Source of the DNA: Enterenecus faecium
GTDB taxonomy: Bacteria > Bacillota > Clostridia > Oscillospirales > Oscillospiraceae
Assembly (NCBI GenBank): GCA_018713215.1
Contig: DVFO01000102.1
Location: 1-42,767, forward strand
Direction of reading: 5' to 3'
Length of the DNA: 42,767 bases
The notes beneath the pieces are model-generated. The model searched no databases, had not been told where the DNA came from, and was given only the letters and a program-made list of their open reading frames with translations. Positions 15,857 to 23,900 of the stretch are shown here, piece after piece. The position numbers were made by a program, and so were the translations under genes. How positions within the stretch are numbered: position 1 is the first letter of the stretch; the number at the start of each line of letters is the position of its first letter.

Positions 15857-15918
15857 AAATATATCACTAGTTGGCCATGCAGTCAACGATTGAAATTTCT
15901 CAGGAAGGTCTGAATGAC

Positions 15919-16422
15919 ATGAAAGAACTGAACATTATGGAGGCTACTGTTTTGACCTCCCCCAATCCACTGACTCTGATCTGCTCTAAAAAGGAGGACG
16001 GTTCTACGAATCTGGCTCCCATTTGCTTTGTGTCTTACCTCTCCTTCAATCCGCCCATGGTGGGTTTCGCCACTGGCAAACAGTCCCACACCGGTAAGCA
16101 GGTGCGGGAAACTGGCAAGGTGATTGTCACCGTTCCTGGCGAGAGTCTTGCCCAGGTGGTAATGGCCTGCGGAGCCTCTACCGGCGCCAAGACCGACAAG
16201 GTGGCCGCCAACAACATCGAGATGATGGCTGTGGAGGGCAGTGACATCCAGATTCCGGTGGATACTCGTCTAGCGATGGTGGCCACTCTGCAGCAGTCGG
16301 TGGAAGTTGGCGACCATATCCTGCACATCTGCCAGGTGGACAAGTTCCTGGGTGATGAGGACAGAAAGGGTCTGTATGCCTGGAATGGCTTTGGGAAAGT
16401 TGCGCCTGCAGCAGAAGGTTAA
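15919..16422 (+). CDS. Flavin reductase family protein (FMN-binding split barrel)
   Basis: A 167-residue protein of the flavin reductase-like/DIM6-NTAB family. Seen: SPNPLTLICSKKEDGSTNLAPICFVSYLSFNPPMVGFATG, where the family binds FMN phosphate, followed by TGKVIVTVPGESLAQVVMACGA and the C-terminal VGDHILHICQVDKFLGDEDR. Such proteins use NAD(P)H to reduce flavin or bind flavin in redox defence; the substrate is not clear. The start at 15919 (MKELNIMEATVL) has AGGAAGG about 10 nt upstream. An in-frame TTG at 15871 would lie only about 8 nt after the predicted transcription start and lacks an SD. Divergent from the HxlR regulator. Confidence 0.85.
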   Translation: MKELNIMEATVLTSPNPLTLICSKKEDGSTNLAPICFVSYLSFNPPMVGFATGKQSHTGKQVRETGKVIVTVPGESLAQVVMACGASTGAKTDKVAANNIEMMAVEGSDIQIPVDTRLAMVATLQQSVEVGDHILHICQVDKFLGDEDRKGLYAWNGFGKVAPAAEG

Positions 16423-16461
16423 ATCTAAAATGGAAAGGAGGCGTCAGCGGCGGCTGTTTGT

Positions 16462-16758
16462 ATGAAAGACTGTATTCAAAGCATGAATTTAGTGACCGGC
16501 TGTACCATCGGTTGCAGCTACCGCTACGCCAGAAATATTGAGTGGATCGTCATAAGCACCGAGACCGGACATAGAAAGGGCAAAGCCGCATCGAAACCGG
16601 CATGGGTGTGGAACCTGACACATCAGGCTCATGCGCTTGGCATCCCTGTATTCATGAAAGAAGATCTACTCCCTATCGTGGGAGCGGCACAAATGGTACA
16701 GGAATTTCCCTCGGCCTTTTACCGGGTATTGGAGGAACAGAAAACATGGTGGAAGTGA
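16462..16758 (+). pseudogene. Internally deleted DUF5131 (phage Gp37/Gp68-like) gene remnant
   Basis: The 98-codon frame joins two distant parts of a DUF5131 protein. Residues 1-26 resemble the N-terminal metal-binding segment (NLVTGCTIGCSYRYARN), but the third cysteine of the usual C-x3-C-x2-C is Arg (YRYA instead of YCYA). Residues 27-98 match the C-terminal part (EWIVISTETGHRKGK, then GIPVFMKEDLLPI and QEFPSAF). The middle of roughly 150 residues is missing. No SD lies at a normal distance from the ATG. It overlaps the next gene by 13 bp. It is judged a decayed copy; an intact DUF5131 gene lies at 18623-19444. Confidence 0.75.
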
Positions 16759-17657
16759 AAGATAGCAGAATTCTGATTCAGGATGTAGAAAGTAAAAATA
16801 TTATGACAAAATCCACCCTGCCGGTAGGTGGTTATTCCGCCAATCCTTACGTGGGCTGCACCCACGGCTGTAAATACTGCTATGCCTCGTTTATGAAGCG
16901 ATTTACCGGACACACTGAACCATGGGGCACATTCCTGGATGTGAAACACTGGCCAGCAATCAAAAATCCGCAAAAGTATAAAGGGCAGCGCATAGTCATT
17001 GGCTCTGTGACCGATGGCTATCTGCCCCAGGAAACTCAGTTTCAGAACACCAGAAAGCTTCTTGAGCAGCTCCAGGGCAGCGAAGCGGAAATTCTCATCT
17101 GCACCAAGTCAGACTTGGTAATCCGTGACATTGACCTTCTCAAAAAACTGGAAAAGGTCACGGTTTCCTGGTCGATCAATACATTGGACGAAGGCTTTAA
17201 AAATGATATGGACGATGCCGTCAGCATTAAGCGACGACTGGATGCCATGAAGCAGATCTATGATGCGGGTATTCGCACTGTCTGCTTTATTGCCCCTGTC
17301 TTTCCGGGCATTACAGATTTTGAGGCTATCTTCCATCAGGTCAGAAACCAATGTGACCTGATATGGCTAGAAAATCTAAATCTGCGAGGCGGATTCAAAA
17401 AAGACATCCTGGACTATATTCGCAAAAAATATCCTGACTTGGTTCCGTTGTACGATGCTATCTACAACAAGGGAGACAGAAGCTACTTCCGTGGTTTGGA
17501 AGATCAAGCGGAGCGGCTAGCGAAAGAATACAGCTGTCCCTTTGTGGACAACGAGCTGCCCTACGGACGAGCAGAGCCGGGGCATCCGGTCATCGTGGAT
17601 TACTTTTATCACGAGGAAGTGCGCGGCTCGGAGAACACCGGCCTCAGGAATCGGTGA
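16746..17657 (+). CDS. SPL-family radical SAM protein
   Basis: A 303-residue radical SAM protein of the spore-photoproduct-lyase-like group. The [4Fe-4S] cluster motif is VGCTHGCKYCYASF (C-x3-C-x2-C) near residue 40; the TIM-barrel strands follow (RIVIGSVTDGYLPQE, ILICTKSDLVIRD, KVTVSWSINTLDE, IRTVCFIAPVFPGITD). It is shorter than true spore photoproduct lyase and lacks its C-terminal cysteine, so DNA repair is not proven; the substrate is unknown. The ATG at 16746 has GGAGGA 8 nt upstream. It overlaps the DUF5131 remnant. Ends in a C-terminal EVRGSENTGLRNR tail before a terminator region. Confidence 0.85.
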   Translation: MVEVKDSRILIQDVESKNIMTKSTLPVGGYSANPYVGCTHGCKYCYASFMKRFTGHTEPWGTFLDVKHWPAIKNPQKYKGQRIVIGSVTDGYLPQETQFQNTRKLLEQLQGSEAEILICTKSDLVIRDIDLLKKLEKVTVSWSINTLDEGFKNDMDDAVSIKRRLDAMKQIYDAGIRTVCFIAPVFPGITDFEAIFHQVRNQCDLIWLENLNLRGGFKKDILDYIRKKYPDLVPLYDAIYNKGDRSYFRGLEDQAERLAKEYSCPFVDNELPYGRAEPGHPVIVDYFYHEEVRGSENTGLRNR

Positions 17658-17730
17658 ACCCCCTTGGCGCAAAGTGAACCCCCTGACGCCCAAAGGGGTT
17701 TCATTTGTATCACAATTAGGGTCATTTGCC

Positions 17731-17765
17731 AAAAATCCCGAACGCTTTTGCGTTCGGGATTTTTA
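17731..17765. terminator. Terminator after the SPL-family gene
   Basis: AAAAATCCCGAACGC / GCGTTCGGGATTTTT, 15-bp stem with a TTTT loop, T-rich on both strands. The surrounding 17658-17880 is AT-rich with no gene seen. Confidence 0.85.
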
Positions 17766-17882
17766 CTTATTACCTATTTAGGTTTAGTAATATTTTTTAA
17801 CCTAAGATATTTTCCATTTACGATGCATTAGTGCAGTCTACTACTTAGAAATAATAAAGTTCTTAAGTAATATCAAGCGAAT

Positions 17883-17937
17883 AAGGCCCGCAAGTTTGAT
17901 ACCTCTCACCTCAAACTTGAGGGCCTTCTTTATTTTT
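17883..17937. terminator. Terminator by the first ribbon-helix-helix gene
   Basis: A 17-bp stem with one mismatch (arms 17883-17899 and 17911-17927, starting AAGGCCC and ending GGGCCTT). CTTTATTTTTT follows on the plus strand; the minus strand has a weaker tail, and the RHH gene ends next to it. Confidence 0.75.
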
Positions 17938-18145
17938 TCCCGTTAGGCTTCACATTTACACCCTGACACAGCGCATTCCCTTCGTGGATATCCTCCAGGG
18001 CCGAGCGGACTGCGGCAATCACAAAGGCAGAAAACGTACAATTTTTACCCTGAATTGCCTGTTCCACCTCTTCTACGACATCACTGGGAAAACGAATGGT
18101 CTTGTTGACGGTGGGCGGCGTGGACGGTATCTCAAATCTGGCCAT
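17930..18145 (-). CDS. Small ribbon-helix-helix DNA-binding protein
   Basis: A 71-residue protein with an Arc/CopG-type fold: basic strand TVNKTIRFPSDVVEEVEQAI, then a helix pair CTFSAFVIAAVRSALEDI. It resembles the YlcI/YnfO group found on phages and integrative elements. The C-terminus VNVKPNGKK matches that of the second RHH gene at 18270. Start at 18145 has GAGGAAAC upstream; the frame extends further upstream without an SD. Two palindromes lie just upstream (18158-18175 and 18202-18231), consistent with autoregulation. Confidence 0.75.
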   Translation of the reverse strand: MARFEIPSTPPTVNKTIRFPSDVVEEVEQAIQGKNCTFSAFVIAAVRSALEDIHEGNALCQGVNVKPNGKK

Positions 18146-18157
18146 AGATGTTTCCTC

Positions 18158-18175
18158 GCAATACTTTTGTATTGC
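18158..18175. promoter_or_regulatory. Palindrome before the first RHH gene
   Basis: GCAATAC tttt GTATTGC, 7-bp arms, overlapping the leader just before the SD. It shares the GTAT..GC..ATTGC pattern with the longer palindrome 27 bp away, suggesting two operator sites for one regulator. Confidence 0.5.
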
Positions 18176-18201
18176 AAATAGTCTATCCCACGATTTCTGG
18201 A

Positions 18202-18231
18202 AAGTATGCATTGCATTTGCAATGCATACTT
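18202..18231. promoter_or_regulatory. 30-bp perfect palindrome between the two RHH genes
   Basis: Arms AAGTATGCATTGCA and TGCAATGCATACTT (14 bp each) around TT. It has no U-tract on either side. Its position between the two RHH genes fits an operator. Confidence 0.6.
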
Positions 18232-18269
18232 GGTATGATGGACGAGAGGTGATATCTTGCGGCCCTCTG

Positions 18270-18473
18270 TTACTTCTTCCTGCCTGGCTTCACATTCACA
18301 TCCGGTCGGATGGTTCCGTCAATTTCTCCATGCTCCTGTTCAAAAGCTTTGATATTCTCCCGAATCAAAACCAGAATGTGACTGTTGACCGAACGCCCCT
18401 CATAGTCGGCCACAAAGCCCAGCTTCTCCAGCATTTCTTCCTCAATGCGAATAGACACACTTTTAATTGCCAT
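18270..18473 (-). CDS. Second small ribbon-helix-helix protein
   Basis: A 67-residue protein. MAIKSVSIRIEEEMLEKLGF is the basic strand and first helix, VNSHILVLIRENIKAFEQEHG the second helix. The tail VNVKPGRKK repeats that of the first RHH protein. SD AAAGGTG lies 6-7 nt before the ATG at 18473; an extended -10 (TGG-TATAAT, 18510-18505) lies upstream. Same strand as the first RHH gene, 124 bp apart. Known RHH pairs act as antitoxins or plasmid/phage regulators, but no toxin partner is visible. Confidence 0.75.
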   Translation of the reverse strand: MAIKSVSIRIEEEMLEKLGFVADYEGRSVNSHILVLIRENIKAFEQEHGEIDGTIRPDVNVKPGRKK

Positions 18474-18504
18474 AAAATCACCTTTATAGATATATTGTGT
18501 GTTC

Positions 18505-18510
18505 ATTATA
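18505..18510 (-). promoter_or_regulatory. Extended -10 box for the second RHH gene
   Basis: TATAAT with TGG before it on the minus strand, 32 nt before the ATG. No good -35 is visible; a CATGT/ACATG palindrome lies at 18519-18530. Confidence 0.45.
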
Positions 18511-18622
18511 CCATAAGACATGTTTACATGGCGCTGTATTTGCTCCCCCCTCCTTGACGCTCTCCCATCCAAAACTTATACTGTATCTACCCATACCCCT
18601 GGAGGAAGGAGGAACGCCCACC

Positions 18623-19444
18623 ATGAGTCGGGATATCTGGAATCCCTGGCACGGCTGCCGCAAGTTCAGCGAGGGCTGCGACCACTGCTACATGTTTTAC
18701 CAGGACAGCCAGCGGGACCGCTTTGGCGGCGACATCTACAAGGTCAAAACCAACTTTAACCTGCCCTTGAAAAAGGACCGACAGGGCAACTATAAAATCA
18801 AGAGCGGAGAATCTCTCCGGGTATGCATGACCAGCGACTTTTTTCTGGAAGAGGCGGACCCGTGGCGGGACGAGGTGTGGGACATGATCCGCCAGCGCTC
18901 CGACGTCCACTTCTTCCTTCTGACCAAGCGGGCCCACCGCATCCAGGAGTGCCTGCCCTGGGACTGGCTGGACGGCTGGGAGCATGTGTCCCTGAACGTC
19001 ACGGCGGAAAACCAGCGGCGGGCCGATGAGCGGCTCCCCATCCTCCTGGACCTTCCCGCCAAACACAAGGGCGTCATGGTGGCCCCCTTTCTAGGGCCGG
19101 TGGATTTGGCCTCCTACCTGGCCACCGGACAGCTGGAACACGTAATCGCAGACGGGGAAAACTACGAAGGAGCCAGGCCCTTGCACTATGAATGGGTGAA
19201 ACAGCTCTATGACCAGTGCCGACAATATCAGGTGCCTTTTACCTTCTTTGGCACCGGGGACCGTTTTGTCAAAGACGGGAAGGAGTATCACATTTGCAAA
19301 GCCTATCAGCATGTGCAGGCCCTGCGCTCCGGGCTGCAATATCCCGCCCCAGCTCAGGAGATTCCCCTGCAAAAGCGGTGCGCCACCTGTGCCCGGCGTG
19401 AGACCTGCAACGGGTGCCGCTGGTGCGGCCGATGCCAGTCCTAG
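18623..19444 (+). CDS. DUF5131 family (phage Gp37/Gp68-like) protein
   Basis: A 273-residue intact DUF5131 protein. The N-terminus WNPWHGCRKFSEGCDHCYMF holds the family's cysteines; VCMTSDFFLEEADPWRDEVW, FFLLTKRAHRI, VSLNVTAENQRRADERLP and HVIADGENYEGARPL follow, the last block being the family's ExG-type motif with Gly-Glu-Asn. The family has a radical-SAM-like barrel; its reaction is unknown. The C-terminus adds a cluster CATCARRETCNGCRWCGRC (six cysteines), which may bind a second metal centre. SD GGAGGAAGGAGG lies upstream of the ATG. Higher G+C than the accessory genes before it. Confidence 0.85.
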   Translation: MSRDIWNPWHGCRKFSEGCDHCYMFYQDSQRDRFGGDIYKVKTNFNLPLKKDRQGNYKIKSGESLRVCMTSDFFLEEADPWRDEVWDMIRQRSDVHFFLLTKRAHRIQECLPWDWLDGWEHVSLNVTAENQRRADERLPILLDLPAKHKGVMVAPFLGPVDLASYLATGQLEHVIADGENYEGARPLHYEWVKQLYDQCRQYQVPFTFFGTGDRFVKDGKEYHICKAYQHVQALRSGLQYPAPAQEIPLQKRCATCARRETCNGCRWCGRCQS

Positions 19445-19446
19445 CA

Positions 19447-19486
19447 GCGTCCCATGGAAACAAGCTTCCACATGGGACGCTTTTTT
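19447..19486 (+). terminator. Terminator of the DUF5131 gene
   Basis: GCGTCCCATG / CATGGGACGC, 10-bp stem followed by TTTTTT, right after the stop codon. Confidence 0.9.
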
Positions 19487-19592
19487 CGTGGAAATCTTTT
19501 GTTTCCTCCCCGCGCAACAAATCATTGCTTGCTTTTTAGGGCCCTTCTCCCCTATCATAGTGGAGAACTCCCCAGAAAAGGAAGGTGCCCGT

Positions 19593-19973
19593 ATGGTTGG
19601 CAAGAACATCAAAAAATTTCGCACGGCAAAACAGATGACCCAGGACGAGCTGGCCCAGCAGCTCAACGTGACCCGTCAGGCGGTGTCCAATTGGGAGAAC
19701 GGCAAAACCCAGCCGGACATTGAGACCCTCCACAAAATCGCTGAGATTTTGGACGTCACCATCGAAGAACTGATCTATGGAGCCAAGCAGACCACCACCA
19801 TCGTCAAGAATACCACCGTGCAAAACGCCACCAAGGGGCTGTCCTTTGGCGCCGCCCTGGCCATGGTGATCTCCTATGTGAACTGGCACTCCATCGGGTG
19901 GGCCATCTTCCACGGGCTGCTGAACTGGGTCTATGTGATCTATTACGTGCTTCGGTATGGGTGGAACGGATGA
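19593..19973 (+). CDS. XRE-family regulator with C-terminal membrane segment
   Basis: A 126-residue protein. Residues 4-63 form an XRE helix-turn-helix (IKKFRTAKQMTQDELAQQLNVTRQAVSNWENGKTQPDIETL). A short linker (KQTTTIVKNTTVQN) leads to a hydrophobic C-terminal part (about 83-126) rich in Trp and Tyr (SYVNWHSIGWAIFHGLLNWVYVIYYVL), likely one or two membrane helices. Such membrane-tethered HTH proteins are common in Clostridia; ligand and target are unknown. The start has AGGAAGG 6-7 nt upstream. It has no evident operon partner. Confidence 0.85.
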   Translation: MVGKNIKKFRTAKQMTQDELAQQLNVTRQAVSNWENGKTQPDIETLHKIAEILDVTIEELIYGAKQTTTIVKNTTVQNATKGLSFGAALAMVISYVNWHSIGWAIFHGLLNWVYVIYYVLRYGWNG

Positions 19974-20013
19974 CCTTGGCAATATCCTTTTCTCTTCCTC
20001 TCCCTCCCGCCCC

Positions 20014-20043
20014 TTTACATCCACCCTTCTCCGGGGTTATACT
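20014..20043 (+). promoter_or_regulatory. Promoter of the inositol-monophosphatase-family gene
   Basis: Plus strand: -35 TTTACA (20014-20019), 18-bp spacer, -10 TATACT (20038-20043). Confidence 0.6.
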
Positions 20044-20083
20044 GTCCTCACAGAATCACCCCACTGCGAGAGGAGACATTCCC

Positions 20084-20869
20084 ATGCACACAGACATTGA
20101 TATCCAAGCCCTCATGGAGCTGGTCCGCCAGGCGGGCAAGCTGCTCTACGACCGGGAGGGCTCTACCCACATCCGCAAGAAGGGCCGCGCGGACTACGTC
20201 ACCCAGGTGGACATGGCAGTCCAAAGCTTTTTCGGGGAAGAATTGCCCAAGCGCTGGCCCCACATCCAGTTCATGAGTGAGGAGCAGTCCAACGCCCATC
20301 TGGACCCCAACGCCCCCATGTGGATTCTGGACCCGGTGGACGGCACCTGCAACCTCATCCATGACCTGGGCATGAGCGCCATCTCTCTGGCCCTGGTGGA
20401 AGGTGGCCAGGTCATGCTGGGCATCGTATACAACCCCTTCAACGGAGAGATGTTCCACGCCATCCGGGGACAGGGCGCCTTCCGCAACGGCGAGCCCATC
20501 CACGTCAGCGACCAGCAGGAGCTGGCGGACAGCCTCATTGCCATCGGCACCAGCCCCTACCAAAAGCAGCTGGCTGAGACAAACTTCGCCCTGTTCCGCC
20601 GCCTGTTCGAGGTGGGCGCTGACATCCGCCGCATGGGCACCGCCTCCCTGGACCTGGCCTATGTGGCCTGTGGCCGGATGGACGCCTATCTGGAACGGGG
20701 CCTGAAGCCTTGGGACTTTGCTGCTGGAATCCTGCTGGTGGAAGAGGCCGGGGGCCAGGTGCGGGACTACCAGGGCAACCCCCTCATCCCCACCCAGCCC
20801 AGCGACATGTTCGCCCACAACGGCCCCATCGGCGCCCGCATCGCTGAGGCGGTCTCACTGGAGTTCTGA
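20084..20869 (+). CDS. Inositol monophosphatase family protein
   Basis: A 261-residue metal-dependent phosphatase of the IMPase/CysQ/SuhB superfamily. Metal and substrate motifs: Asp in YVTQVDMAVQ, Glu-Glu in FMSEEQ, WILDPVDGTCNLIHD (metal loop), and the C-terminal LKPWDFAAGILLVEEAGG. The substrate may be inositol phosphate, 3'-phosphoadenosine phosphate or a sugar phosphate; sequence alone does not decide. GAGAGGAG lies upstream of ATG. Single-gene unit with its own promoter and a strong terminator. Confidence 0.93.
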   Translation: MHTDIDIQALMELVRQAGKLLYDREGSTHIRKKGRADYVTQVDMAVQSFFGEELPKRWPHIQFMSEEQSNAHLDPNAPMWILDPVDGTCNLIHDLGMSAISLALVEGGQVMLGIVYNPFNGEMFHAIRGQGAFRNGEPIHVSDQQELADSLIAIGTSPYQKQLAETNFALFRRLFEVGADIRRMGTASLDLAYVACGRMDAYLERGLKPWDFAAGILLVEEAGGQVRDYQGNPLIPTQPSDMFAHNGPIGARIAEAVSLEF

Positions 20870-20901
20870 GGACACCCGTCATTCATTTCTATCAAAGGTA
20901 T

Positions 20902-20938
20902 AAAAAGTACGGTCAGCTGACGCTGACCGTACTTTTTT
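20902..20938. terminator. Bidirectional terminator between IMPase-family and GH20 genes
   Basis: AAAAAGTACGGTCAGC / GCTGACCGTACTTTTT, 16-bp stem, TGAC loop. It serves the convergent genes on both sides. Confidence 0.95.
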
Positions 20939-20952
20939 ATGAAACTGGGAGA

Positions 20953-23900
20953 TTAGCCGCGGTTCTTGCGGGCCACGACAGTGGCACCGGACAGCAGGCA
21001 CACAGCGGCAGCCAGAGCCACCACGTACACCATCACCTGGGCGGAGTCGCCAGTCTGGGGCACGTTGTTCTCGGGCTTCTCGGTGGTCTGGGGCTTGTCA
21101 GTGGTCTGAGGCTTATCGGTAGCCTCGGGCTTGTCGGTGGTCTCAGGAGCGCCACCGGCGGTGAGGCCGTTCATGGCGTCGCTCAAAGCAGCCACAGCGG
21201 CGTTCACGGTAGCCTGGTCGTCCTCGGTGAGGGTCTCGTCGGCCATGACAGCCTGAGCGTTCTGGAGAGCGGTGCGGAAGGTAGCCACGGCGGCCTCGCT
21301 GGCCCCGGTGGTATCCATGTTCGCAGCCTGAGCAATCAGGTCTTCCAGGATGGACTTGTCCGCCTTGAAGCGCTGGGCCAGGATGGCGTTGAACAGAGCA
21401 TCTGCCACGGGCTGGATGTCCTCGTCCATGGCATCACCGTCAGCGTCCACTTCCTTGGCAGCAGCCAGAGCGTCCACCAGGGTCTGCCAGTTGTCCTGGA
21501 CGTACTTGTCCTGGTCGGGGATCATGCTCTCAGCCTTGGCAATCAGCTGCTCCAGCATGGTCTTGTCGCCCTGGGTGAGGCCCAGGCCCCAGATGCCCTC
21601 CAGCAGGGCGTCCCAAGCGGCGTCGATCTCGTCCTGAGTGGCGTTCTCCTTGTCCAGCACGATCTTGGCGTTGGCCAGAGCGGTCTCAAAGGCAGCCTTG
21701 GCGGTGTCAGTGACGCCCTCGGTGGACAGGGTCAGAGCGTAGTCATAGGTCTTCTGCAGCAGGGTCTTGTTGCCGGCAATGATGGGGTGGACGTTGCGCT
21801 CGGCCGTCTCGGGCAGAGTGGAACCGAAGGCGGCGATGACGTCGGCCACTTCTTCTGCCACGCTGGCATCGGTCTGAGCCTGGGGCACGTCGCTCCAGAT
21901 GCAGAACATGGCGCCCACGGGGTCCTCGATGGTGCCGCCCATGAAGTTGTTGATGTCAAACTGGCTGGCCTTGTCGGCGGTGCACTTGTTGCCGCCCACG
22001 ATCCAATACCAGTCGCCGTGGGTGTTCACCAGCTGGTGGCCCTGCTCAGCCAGGAAAGCGGGCTTGGCCACGTCATAGCCCCACCAACCGGAGGACCAGT
22101 AGCAGACGATGATGTCCTGATCGAAGGTGCCGAAGCGGGTGGTGCTGTCGTAGTAGATGCCGTCGTTGAAGGCCATGGGAGTCATGCCAGCCTCCTTGAC
22201 CATGGCGGACACCTCATTGACGTACTCCACAAAGTAGCCGTACTCGCCGTTGTCCACCAGGTGGTTGAAGCCCATGCCGTTGGGGTTGTCGTTGGCAAAC
22301 TCGTCACAGCCCATGTTGAACAGGGTGCAGCCCTTGCTGGAGAAGTAGGTGATGTACTTCTGCAGCAGAGCCTGGGTGAAGGCGGTGGCGGTCTCGTTGG
22401 TCACGTCGATGGTACGCTGAGAGGTGCCATAGGCGCAGTCCACGCCAGTGAGGGCCTCAGCAGCGTCCAGAATGGCGTCCATGTGGCCGGGAGTGTTGAT
22501 CAGAGGCACGATCTCCACGCCCTTGGTGGCGGCGTAGGACAGGATCTCGTTCATCTCAGCCTCGGTGAGCTCGTCCACCTCAAAGTCGCTGTAAGCCTCG
22601 TTGCCAGCGTGGATGGCGTCGGAGACCTGCTTGTCGGTATAGGTGGTGCCGCCCACGGTCAGGGTCATGTCGTCCAGCAGGAAGCGCATACCGTCGTTGC
22701 CCAGACCCAGCATCACATAGTGCATGCCAGCGGAAGAAGCGCTGTCGATGATGGACTTCAGGCTGTCCACAGAGAAGTACTTCCGGCCAGCGTCCACCAT
22801 GACAAAGGACTTGTCATACTCGTTGACCGTCACATCGCTGTGGACGTGGCGCTCAGGCGTCTCGGGCAGGGTGGAACCAAAGGCGGCGATGACATCGGCC
22901 ACCTGCTCGGCCACACTGGCATCGGTCTCAGCCTGGGGATTGTCGCTCCAGATGCAGAACATAGCGCCCACGGGGTCCTCGATGGTGCCGCTCATGAAGT
23001 TGTTGATGTTGAACTGGCCAGCCTTCTCGGCGGTGCACTTGTTGCCGCCCACGATCCAGTACCAGTCGCCGTGGGTGTTCACCAGCTGGTGGCCCATCTC
23101 CTCCAGGAAGGCGGGCTTGGCCACGTCATAGCCCCACCAACCAGAGGACCAGTAGCAGATGATGATATCCTTGTCGAAGGTGCCCTGATCGGTGGTGTTC
23201 TTGTAGTAGATGCCGTCGTTGAAGGCCATGGGAGTCATGCCAGCCTCCTTGACCATGGCGGCCACCTCATTGACGTACTTGATAAAGTCGTCGTACTGGC
23301 CATTGGCTACCAGCTTGGGGAAGCCCATGCTGCCGGTATCGTTGGCGTACTCGTCCACACCCATGTTGAACAGGGTGCAGCCCTTGTCGGCGAAGTAGGT
23401 GATGTACTTCTGGAGGAACGCCTTGGTAAAGCTGGTGGCGGTCTCGTTGGTGATGTCAATGGTGCGCTGAGAGGTGCCATAGGCGCAGTCCACGCCAGTG
23501 AGGGCCTCAGCGGTGTCCAGGATGGCGTCCATGTGGCCGGGGGTGTTGATCAGGGGGATGATCTCCACGCCCTTGGAATCGGCATGGGCCATGATGGCGT
23601 CCATGTCGTCCTCGGTGAGCTCGTCCACCTCAAAGTCGCTGTAAGCCTCGTTGCCAGCGTGGACGGCGGTGGACACCTCTTCGCTGGTGTAGGTGGTGTC
23701 ACCCACAGTCAGGGACATGTCGTCCAGCAGAAAACGCATACCGTCGTTGCCCAGACCCAGCATCACATAGTGCATGCCAGCGGAAGAAGCGCTGTCGATG
23801 ATGGACTTCAGGCTGTCCACGGAGAAATACTTACGGCCAGCGTCCACCATGACGATGGACTTGTCGTAAGAGCCCTCAGTGGCAGTTGTGGTGGTCTCCC

